Shown here: piece after piece, positions 9,949-16,310 of the stretch | How the letters are laid out: every line of letters begins with the position of its first letter | Position numbering within the stretch: the first letter of the stretch is position 1 | Source of the DNA: JBGTFE01 sp041747435 | GTDB lineage: Bacteria; Acidobacteriota; Blastocatellia; Pyrinomonadales; Pyrinomonadaceae | Direction: 5' to 3' | Assembly (NCBI GenBank): GCA_041747435.1 | Contig: JBGTFE010000089.1 | Span: 1 to 64,000, forward strand | Length of the DNA stretch: 64,000 nucleotides | Translations under genes and position numbers: made by a program | Notes under the pieces: model-generated | What the model saw: the letters and a program-made list of their open reading frames with translations, nothing else | Database searches by the model: none | What the model was told of the DNA's origin: nothing

Positions 9949-10380
9949 ATGATTAAATTAACTGGGAAAATTCTTGTGATCGCCGCGATGCTTTGTGTAT
10001 CGATCGGCTTTGCCGGCTGCGACTCTGCTCCGACGAACACGACCACCGCGGGTGCGAATGCGAATAAACCTGCAAACAGCGCACCTAAATCGGACACGTC
10101 CACGACCGAAGCTCCGAAAACCGACACCGCCGCCACCGGTGATAAAGTCGGTGTCGCGGAATGCGACGAATATATCGAAAAATACGAGGCATGCTTGACC
10201 AGCATTGGCGAGAAATATCCGCAAGTTCAACCGGGTCTGCAGCAGGCGTTTGAAACGCAGCGTAAAGGCTTCAAAGACGCCGCAGCTTCGCCATCCGGTA
10301 AAGCAACTCTCGCGGATGTTTGTAAAAAGGCAATCGAATCCGCAAAGGAATCGACCAAGATGTACGCCTGCAAATGGTAG
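9949..10380 (+). CDS. Small Cys-containing lipoprotein, function unknown
   Basis: A 143-residue protein with a typical lipoprotein signal: a charged start (MIKLTGK), a hydrophobic core, and the lipobox FAGC with the lipidated cysteine at residue 24. A low-complexity Thr/Asn/Ala/Pro linker follows. The compact C-terminal half has four cysteines, C-x8-C (ECDEYIEKYEAC) and C-x15-C near the end (DVCKKAI...YACKW). This looks like a small helical domain held by two disulfides. The start was set at the ATG with a GGAG ribosome site; a 23-codon upstream extension has no such support. An intrinsic terminator follows, so it is probably monocistronic. I do not recognise a characterised family. Confidence 0.75.
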   Translation: MIKLTGKILVIAAMLCVSIGFAGCDSAPTNTTTAGANANKPANSAPKSDTSTTEAPKTDTAATGDKVGVAECDEYIEKYEACLTSIGEKYPQVQPGLQQAFETQRKGFKDAAASPSGKATLADVCKKAIESAKESTKMYACKW

Positions 10381-10407
10381 ATGCCGCTTTAATTTGACTG
10401 AAATACG

Positions 10408-10446
10408 ACTCATCTTTTCGCCTTTGCTGAAAGATGAGTTTTTTAT
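10408..10446 (+). terminator. Intrinsic terminator after the lipoprotein gene
   Basis: A 10-bp perfect stem, ACTCATCTTT (10408-10417) with AAAGATGAGT (10430-10439), a 12-nt loop, then a T-run (GTTTTTTATTT). It sits 27 bp past the lipoprotein stop and ends transcription before the next gene. Confidence 0.85.
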
Positions 10447-10492
10447 TTCCTCCGCTCGTGTTTTGCGAGCGATTCATGGCAAAATTTAATCA

Positions 10493-11623
10493 ATGTCGAA
10501 AAAGAAAAGTAAATTTTTGAGCGGCAAACGTATCAACCCGACGCCGATCGCAAAAAGTACGGCGCTGGCGGATTTGGTTGACGAATCTTTTATGGCTTAT
10601 AACGCCGCGCGGCTGCGCGAAGCGTGCCGTCTTTTCACGCAAAAAATGCTCGAAGACGACGTGACGGTCGGCGTAACGTTGACTGGCGCACTGACGCCCG
10701 CGGGACTTGGAATTTCCGCGCTCATTCCGCTGATAAAAGCAGGCTTTATTGACTGGATAATTTCAACCGGCGCAAATCTTTATCACGACACGCATTTCGG
10801 AATCGGACTCGATCTTCACCAAGGCAACACGCAAATTTCTGACGTCGTTTTGCGCGACGAGGAAGTCGTCCGAATCTACGATATTTTTTTTGATTATTCG
10901 GTTTTGCTCGATACCGATTCCTATTTTCGGCGCTTGATCGAAGGCGAGGAATTTCAAAAAACAATGTCTTCCGCCGAATTTCACGATCTTTGCGGAAAAT
11001 ATATCGGCGAAACCGAAAAAAATCTGGGCATCGAAAGCAAATCGCTGCTCGCCGTCGCGCACAAATTCGGTGTGCCGGTTTACACATCCTCGCCGGGCGA
11101 TTCATCGATCGGAATGAATATCGCGGCGAAAGAACTGCAAGGCGGAAAACTCATTTTAAATCCGAATCTGGACGTAAACGAGACCGCGGCGATTGTTCTC
11201 GCGGCAAAACGCGGCATAATTCATTCGGGCGAAAAGACAAAAACAGGCGGAAAATCCGCGATATTTATTCTCGGCGGCGGAAGCCCCAAAAATTTTGCGC
11301 TTCAAACCGAACCGCAAATTCAGGAAGTTCTTGGAATCGACGAAAAAGGACACGATTATTTTTTGCAGGTGACGGATGCGCGCCCGGACACAGGCGGTTT
11401 GAGCGGAGCGACCCCGGGCGAAGCCGTCAGTTGGGGCAAGGTCGATCCGGAAAAATTGCCCGACGCAGTCGTTTGCTACCTTGACTCGACCGTCGCGCTG
11501 CCGATCATCACGGCTTACGCGCTGGCGCGCCACGAACCGCGCGAGCCACGGCGTCTCTTTGATCGTCGCGAAGAGTTTATGGATTTACTTAAGAAGGAAT
11601 ACGAAAAATCAACACGAAGATGA
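10493..11623 (+). CDS. Deoxyhypusine synthase-family protein (bacterial homologue)
   Basis: A 376-residue member of the deoxyhypusine synthase family, close to the length of eukaryotic DHS. Family blocks include TLTGALTPAGLG near the N-terminus, STGANLYHD, LGGGSPKNF and the active-site block EAVSWGKV. Lys316 in SWGK corresponds to the lysine that forms the enzyme-imine intermediate in eukaryotic DHS. Bacteria lack eIF5A, so protein hypusination is not expected. The established precedent is that DHS relatives transfer aminobutyl groups to small amines (homospermidine synthase). A role in polyamine synthesis is therefore inferred, with the substrate unknown. Its stop overlaps the start of the biotinyl carrier gene (ATGA at 11620), so the two are translationally coupled. 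Confidence 0.85.
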   Translation: MSKKKSKFLSGKRINPTPIAKSTALADLVDESFMAYNAARLREACRLFTQKMLEDDVTVGVTLTGALTPAGLGISALIPLIKAGFIDWIISTGANLYHDTHFGIGLDLHQGNTQISDVVLRDEEVVRIYDIFFDYSVLLDTDSYFRRLIEGEEFQKTMSSAEFHDLCGKYIGETEKNLGIESKSLLAVAHKFGVPVYTSSPGDSSIGMNIAAKELQGGKLILNPNLDVNETAAIVLAAKRGIIHSGEKTKTGGKSAIFILGGGSPKNFALQTEPQIQEVLGIDEKGHDYFLQVTDARPDTGGLSGATPGEAVSWGKVDPEKLPDAVVCYLDSTVALPIITAYALARHEPREPRRLFDRREEFMDLLKKEYEKSTRR

Positions 11624-12126
11624 AATTAATTGCCGAGCTCGACGACAAAAAACACGACATCGAAATAAAGCGCGAGGGGAACAGTGTTTTCGCCGAAATC
11701 GACGGGAGAAAATACGAGCTTGAAGTCTCGGAGCCTGAATCGAATGTTTACTTGTTCAAAAAGGACGGCAAAATCTATGAGATCTTCGTCTCGCCGCGCC
11801 AAAATACAAGCGAACCGTTTCACGTGAATGTGAAAGGCAGCGAGTTTGAGATCGGCATTATCGATCCAAAACGCCTACGCGGCGCGGGAAGCGGCGTCGA
11901 ACACGGCGACGGTTTAGCCGAAATAAAAACCACGATGCCCGGAAAAGTTGTGCGCGTTTTGACCGAACAAGGCGCCGTGATAAAAACAGGCGAAGGCGTA
12001 ATCGTTGTCGAAGCGATGAAAATGCAAAATGAAATGAAATCACCTAAAGACGGCGTCGTAAAAGAAATACGCTTCGGCGAAGGCGCGACCGTCAACTCCG
12101 GCGACGTTCTAGCGATTATCGAATAA
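11620..12126 (+). CDS. Biotin/lipoyl-attachment carrier protein (acyl-CoA carboxylase type)
   Basis: A 168-residue protein whose C-terminal 75 residues form a biotinyl domain with the canonical EAMKM motif; Lys134 is the expected biotinylation site. The N-terminal half is a small beta-rich region of the kind found in stand-alone biotin subunits of acyl-CoA or pyruvate carboxylases. Such proteins carry the carboxyl group between a biotin carboxylase and a carboxyltransferase. Neither partner is encoded next to it in this window, which is unusual. It overlaps the DHS-like gene by 4 bp (ATGA) and converges with mutL 5 bp downstream. Biotin rather than lipoate is inferred from Met on both sides of the lysine. 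Confidence 0.88.
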   Translation: MKLIAELDDKKHDIEIKREGNSVFAEIDGRKYELEVSEPESNVYLFKKDGKIYEIFVSPRQNTSEPFHVNVKGSEFEIGIIDPKRLRGAGSGVEHGDGLAEIKTTMPGKVVRVLTEQGAVIKTGEGVIVVEAMKMQNEMKSPKDGVVKEIRFGEGATVNSGDVLAIIE

Positions 12127-12131
12127 ATAGC

Positions 12132-14096
12132 TCAAGTCCTGTGAAATCCGCGCTCAATATCTTTCATCGAAAGCCGTAGAATAACCGGTCGTCCGTGCGG
12201 GCAAGTCGTCGGCGACGACGTTACCAAAAGCCGGTCGATCAGCCATTGCATTTTCTCCGGCGTAAGCTTCATATTGATCTTAACGGCGGCTTTGCACGCA
12301 AGACTCGCGGCGATGTCGTCACGCAAGGTCGCCTTCGCTCCGCCGCGTTTTTCGCGGTCGACCGTATCGAGGATCTCTGCAAAAAGATTTCGCGCTTCCG
12401 AAGGCGGCAGGTCGGTCGGAATCGATTTTATCGCAACAGTTCTGCCGGAAAGGCGCATTAAACCGAAGCCGTAACTCTCCAAGTCTCCTTCAATTTCGCC
12501 AAAAGCGGCGGATTGCGCCGGCGTCAGATCGATAGTTTCCGGCAGAAGAAGATTCTGCGATTCGATCTTCCTCTCGTTTTCCTGACGGCTGAACTTATCA
12601 AAAAGAATGCGTTCGTGCGCGACGTGCTGATCGATCAAAAGTAAGCCTTCGTCGTCAACCGCGATGATAAAACTCTCATGAAGCTGCGCGATCGGTCGAA
12701 TTTTTGATGAGGACAAATTTTCGACGTCGATCGCCTTTGCGAGTTTTTCCGCCGAATTGACGGGCGGAAGAACCATATGATTTTGGATTTCGAATTGCGG
12801 GTTGCCGATTTGATTTTCATTTTCCGGCGCTGATGTTCGCGCCATTGCAGCTTTTTGTTCAAAATCGGTCGAAAAGACTTCATCCTTTGCATCACCGTCG
12901 AGGGTAAGAATTTCCCCGCTGGTTTCTTCAATAAGCAATTCGGTCGGCGCAGTTTCCGAAGGTGAATTTGCGGGTCCATCCGTAAATTGAAAATCTATAT
13001 TTCGCTGCTCAAATGATTCGGTCACAGCATTCAAACCATCCATCGATGACGATGTCTCTCGCGTAACGCGTTCGTTCCCCGATGGTGGTTCCGGAGCCGT
13101 TATCCCGGCTCGCATCAGCGCGCCGCGAATCGCTTCCGCGATTACGTCCTTGACCGCTTCCTGACGTCGAAAACGAACCTCGGTTTTCGCGGGATGAACG
13201 TTTACGTCGATCTCTTCGATCGGAATTTCCAGGAACAAAAACGCGACCGGATAAACGCCGTGAGGCAAAACCGAGCGAAAGCCTTCGAGTAATCCGCGCG
13301 AAATTATCTTATCGCGAACAAAGCGCCCGTTGATGAAAAAATACTGCGAATCACGCGTCGTTCGGCGTTCGCGCGGCGCGGAAATAAAGCCCGAAATATT
13401 TGCGATAAATTCACGCCCGCCCGAAACCGGAAGCAGACTATCGATGATATTGGTGCCAAAGATCTGAAAGGCGCGCTCGCGCAGATCCTTTGCCGGCGCC
13501 AGCCGCAGCGCTTCGCGACCGTTGTTCGTCAAAATAAATGCGATCTCCGGATGCGCCAGCGCATAATGCGTAGCGATATTCGTAAGATGAAAATTTTCCG
13601 TCGCCTCAGAACGCATAAATTTCCTTCGCGCCGGTGTGTTGAAAAAAAGTTCGCGGACAGTTATCGTGGTGCCGGTCGAGCGCGCCGCGTCTTTAACGTC
13701 AACCAATTTTCCGCCTTCGAGATATACGCGCGTCGCGGCTTCGGTTTCCTCGGTTTTCGTTATCAATTCAACTTTTGCGACGGACGCGATCGAAGCCAGC
13801 GCCTCGCCGCGAAAGCCGAGAGTTACAATTTTGGCAAGATCTTCCAATGTATAAATTTTCGACGTCGCGTGGCGCTCAAATGCTAGGATCGCATCGTCGC
13901 GCTGCATTCCGCATCCATCGTCCGCGACGCGCATCAGACGTCTCCCGCCGAGCTCGATATCGACCGATAAGCGCTTTGCGCCGGCATCGATCGAGTTTTC
14001 GATCAGCTCCTTAATAACAGAAGCCGGTCGTTCGACGACTTCGCCCGCCGCGATCTGATTTGCAAGATTGTCAGGTAAAATTTTGATTCTATTCAT
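12132..14096 (-). CDS. mutL: DNA mismatch repair protein MutL
   Basis: A 654-residue MutL. The N-terminal GHKL ATPase domain shows IAAGEVVERPASVIKELIEN with its catalytic Glu and Asn, the DDGCGM motif and TLGFRGEALASI. The C-terminal dimerisation/endonuclease domain has LIDQHVAHERILFDKF (Asp489), ACKAA, CPHGRP and a terminal GFHR. These are the motifs of MutH-independent, nicking-type MutL proteins. The first is slightly altered (DQHV-x2-E-x4-D in place of DQHA-x2-E-x4-E). A long, variable linker (about residues 340-450) joins the two halves. The start codon overlaps the stop of the frameshifted hicA remnant (ATGA), so mutL is the last gene of a bshC-hicB-hicA-mutL unit. Confidence 0.95.
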   Translation of the reverse strand: MNRIKILPDNLANQIAAGEVVERPASVIKELIENSIDAGAKRLSVDIELGGRRLMRVADDGCGMQRDDAILAFERHATSKIYTLEDLAKIVTLGFRGEALASIASVAKVELITKTEETEAATRVYLEGGKLVDVKDAARSTGTTITVRELFFNTPARRKFMRSEATENFHLTNIATHYALAHPEIAFILTNNGREALRLAPAKDLRERAFQIFGTNIIDSLLPVSGGREFIANISGFISAPRERRTTRDSQYFFINGRFVRDKIISRGLLEGFRSVLPHGVYPVAFLFLEIPIEEIDVNVHPAKTEVRFRRQEAVKDVIAEAIRGALMRAGITAPEPPSGNERVTRETSSSMDGLNAVTESFEQRNIDFQFTDGPANSPSETAPTELLIEETSGEILTLDGDAKDEVFSTDFEQKAAMARTSAPENENQIGNPQFEIQNHMVLPPVNSAEKLAKAIDVENLSSSKIRPIAQLHESFIIAVDDEGLLLIDQHVAHERILFDKFSRQENERKIESQNLLLPETIDLTPAQSAAFGEIEGDLESYGFGLMRLSGRTVAIKSIPTDLPPSEARNLFAEILDTVDREKRGGAKATLRDDIAASLACKAAVKINMKLTPEKMQWLIDRLLVTSSPTTCPHGRPVILRLSMKDIERGFHRT

Positions 14097-14315
14097 AATT
14101 TTTCGACAAAATCGTCAATGCCAATATCGGTTTGTCGCAAAATAGCGCGCAAGGTTCCTCTATCCAGTTCCCGATACAATGGCACACGTCGTTTGGCTCG
14201 GCGGATCATCACGAACCAGCGTTACGTGGCTTCCCCGTTGGCGATAAACAACGAAACCGAATCGCACCAAAACCCTAATGCAAGTTTTCCCGGAGATTAC
14301 TGGAAGTTTACTCAT
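14093..14315 (-). pseudogene. hicA: hicA-type toxin gene with a +1 frameshift
   Basis: Read from the ATG at 14315, the protein begins MSKLPVISGKTCIRVLVRFG and has the HicA active-site block RQRGSH (His30), then VTLVRDDPP. At about codon 39 the frame breaks and a stop follows after 51 residues. The +1-shifted frame continues exactly as a HicA should (AKRRVPLYRELDRGTLRAIL, then DDFVEKL) and ends with a TGA that overlaps the mutL ATG. One extra base near 14186-14192 explains everything. HicA is an mRNA interferase with a double-stranded-RNA-binding fold. The truncated product keeps the histidine but loses the last strand and helix, so it is probably inactive. A sequencing error or a programmed shift are the alternatives. 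The start overlaps the hicB stop. Confidence 0.82.
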
Positions 14316-14521
14316 GCGGCAATTTCTACCAATTCCGTTTCGTCTTTCGGTACCGGCAGATTTCGTGCTAATAAAACATCGAGGTGCAAAGAAACGGCTT
14401 CCGTTATATTCCGCAAGGCTTCGTCGCGCGTTTTACCCTGGCTTACAACGCCTTGTAGGCTGAGAACTTCGGCGAGAATATAATTATCTTCTCCACGATA
14501 CAAGATCACTTTTCTATTCAT
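14312..14521 (-). CDS. hicB: HicB-like antitoxin (UPF0150 fold)
   Basis: A 69-residue HicB-type antitoxin fold. The N-terminal strand block is VILYRGEDNYILAEVLSLQG, followed by the family signature GKTRDEALRNITEAVSLHLD, and a short C-terminus without a separate DNA-binding domain. The start is set at the ATG at 14521 because GGGAG lies 8 bp upstream; a TTG five codons earlier is less likely. The last codons overlap the hicA start (ATGA), the usual coupling for antitoxin-toxin pairs. It lies 16 bp downstream of bshC on the same strand. Since the toxin is broken, the antitoxin may persist as a relic or through its position in the operon. Confidence 0.82.
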   Translation of the reverse strand: MNRKVILYRGEDNYILAEVLSLQGVVSQGKTRDEALRNITEAVSLHLDVLLARNLPVPKDETELVEIAA

Positions 14522-14537
14522 TGCAAAAACTCCCAAC

Positions 14538-16220
14538 TCAAAGATAAATTATTTGATGGTTTTTTTCTTCGGTATGAATCGCATTATAAACCCACTTGAT
14601 AAAATTTTCCCCATAAAGATTGAGAAACGCCGCCATATTTAGCGTTCGTTCCTGCAACTCCCCGCGGGGAAAAAGGTCTGCGAAAAGCGCTTCGATGCGC
14701 CGATTTGCCGTCTTGTTCTTGAGCATTTCGGCTCTATGATATTTTTTGCGCAGCGCAGAAATATGCCAGAGAATTTTTCGACGCCGCGTAACGAGATTAT
14801 CCGAAAGCGTCGGGTCGGATTCGAGCAAATACCGGTCTAAATTATCTAACTGTGCATTGATGATCTCTTCAACCTCGCCGAATACGCGTGCTGTTCCGTT
14901 ATTTAGAAAATTCTCGACGATTTTTGCAGATAGCTTTTCTTTCCCGAAAAACAGATCGGCAAAGTCGAGTTCGTATTTTTCAAGTGTGCGGCGATGCTTG
15001 GGTTCAACGACAGTAAAACTCGCGCGATGGCGAACTGGCGTGACCGGACGCTCCAAGATTTCATAAATTACCGCGTTCTGCGCAAAATAAGCGATCTCTG
15101 CCGCGCCGCCAAAATACATGATCGTCGGCAAAAGATAATCCTGCACGACCGGACGCAGCAGCGCGTTCGGGCTTAAACGGTCCGGCGAATTCCGCGCGAT
15201 CTCCGACAATTCGCTTTTTTCGAATTCGATCTCCGATTTTCGCGTCTTGATCTTTCCCCTTTTCAAATCGCGCCGCAATGCAAGCCGCTCGCCGGTTTCA
15301 GTCAAAAGAAAGAAAGGAAAGGAATCTTCTTCGACGAGCACCTGCGGTGAATAATTGTTTTCTTCGAGATCGGTGTTTCTTTGCAGCAGCTCGGAAACAA
15401 TTTGGTCTGACCTTTCTATCGCGTCCGCAAAAATGGGCGCGCAAATCTTTTTCAGTTTTGAATTTAACGGTGTGAGAAGAATCAAGCCGTGATCGGCAAA
15501 GATCTTCGCAAGAAGCTTAGCGAATGCGGTGCTAAAGGTTTCGCCGACGCGATAAGTTCTACGCAATAGATCGCTTGCTCTATCCGTAAATTCGGTTTTG
15601 GGTAGATTTGCAAGGAATTCGTCGATCGTTTTCTTTATAGTTTCGTCCAAATCCACAAAACCGACCGGCGAATTTTCTTTATGGGTTTTCGGCGTGTTTT
15701 CAATTTTGACCAGCTCACCGGGAATTGATTCTTCTCTACCGACTAAAAAAGTTTCCCTGATTTCCTCAAAATCGTGGTCTTCTTCGGCGACCCAGAAAAC
15801 CGGAACCGCTTTGATATTTTGCGCTTTTATTTCTTCACAAAATTTGATCGCCGAAAGCGCTTTGTAAATCGTATAGAGCGCGCCCGAAAATAGTCCGGCT
15901 TGCTGTCCGGTTACGACGGTAACACAGTCGCTTTCCCTCAAGAGTTCAATATTTGCGAGTGTTTTTTCGCCCGCCTCCGCGGAAATATTTATTTCCCGAA
16001 GCGCGCTGCAAAGCTCGTTTCGGTCGATCTTATAATTTGCAAGAACGGCGGCGGCGAAGTCGCGTGGCGCAGTTTGCGTTTCGGGATAAAACCTTGCGAC
16101 GGACGGAGAATCTGAGAGAAAATCGAGAAACAGCTTGGACTGACGCGGAATTTTCTTAAAATTTACGGATTCCGTTTTTAGCGAATTGTCGCGCTTCCTC
16201 GAAACTGAATCAAAATTCAT
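14538..16220 (-). CDS. bshC: Bacillithiol biosynthesis cysteine-adding enzyme BshC
   Basis: A 560-residue BshC, the enzyme thought to add cysteine to glucosaminyl-malate in the last step of bacillithiol synthesis. The family signatures VTGQQAGLFSGALYTIYKA and VFWVAEEDHDFEEI are present, along with FGGAAEIAYF and a C-terminal coiled-coil segment. Length is normal (about 540-560). bshA and bshB are not in the window. A consensus promoter ends right at the start codon, so the mRNA is probably leaderless. Downstream and co-directional are hicB, the hicA remnant and mutL. Assignment is by family; the biochemical role of BshC rests on genetic evidence. Confidence 0.92.
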   Translation of the reverse strand: MNFDSVSRKRDNSLKTESVNFKKIPRQSKLFLDFLSDSPSVARFYPETQTAPRDFAAAVLANYKIDRNELCSALREINISAEAGEKTLANIELLRESDCVTVVTGQQAGLFSGALYTIYKALSAIKFCEEIKAQNIKAVPVFWVAEEDHDFEEIRETFLVGREESIPGELVKIENTPKTHKENSPVGFVDLDETIKKTIDEFLANLPKTEFTDRASDLLRRTYRVGETFSTAFAKLLAKIFADHGLILLTPLNSKLKKICAPIFADAIERSDQIVSELLQRNTDLEENNYSPQVLVEEDSFPFFLLTETGERLALRRDLKRGKIKTRKSEIEFEKSELSEIARNSPDRLSPNALLRPVVQDYLLPTIMYFGGAAEIAYFAQNAVIYEILERPVTPVRHRASFTVVEPKHRRTLEKYELDFADLFFGKEKLSAKIVENFLNNGTARVFGEVEEIINAQLDNLDRYLLESDPTLSDNLVTRRRKILWHISALRKKYHRAEMLKNKTANRRIEALFADLFPRGELQERTLNMAAFLNLYGENFIKWVYNAIHTEEKNHQIIYL

Positions 16221-16226
16221 TTTGCA

Positions 16227-16255
16227 ATTATAGTTTTGTCGGCGGCAACTGCCAA
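16227..16255 (-). promoter_or_regulatory. Consensus promoter for bshC, predicting a leaderless mRNA
   Basis: On the minus strand, -35 TTGGCA (16250-16255), a 17-bp spacer, and -10 TATAAT (16227-16232). The usual start point, 7 nt past the -10, falls on the A of the bshC ATG at 16220. No Shine-Dalgarno sequence precedes that ATG, which fits a leaderless transcript. The -35 box lies immediately after the terminator of the upstream BNR gene. Confidence 0.75.
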
Positions 16256-16288
16256 ATAAAAAAAGACGACCTTTGGCAAAGTCGTCTT
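16256..16288 (-). terminator. Intrinsic terminator of the BNR-repeat gene
   Basis: On the minus strand the stem AAGACGAC (16281-16288) pairs with GTCGTCTT (16263-16270), with further partial pairing inside the loop (TTTG/CAAA). A T-rich run (complement of 16258-16264) follows. It is about 22 bp past the stop of the BNR protein gene. Confidence 0.8.
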
Positions 16289-16310
16289 CAAATAAAGTAA
16301 TTACTGTCTT

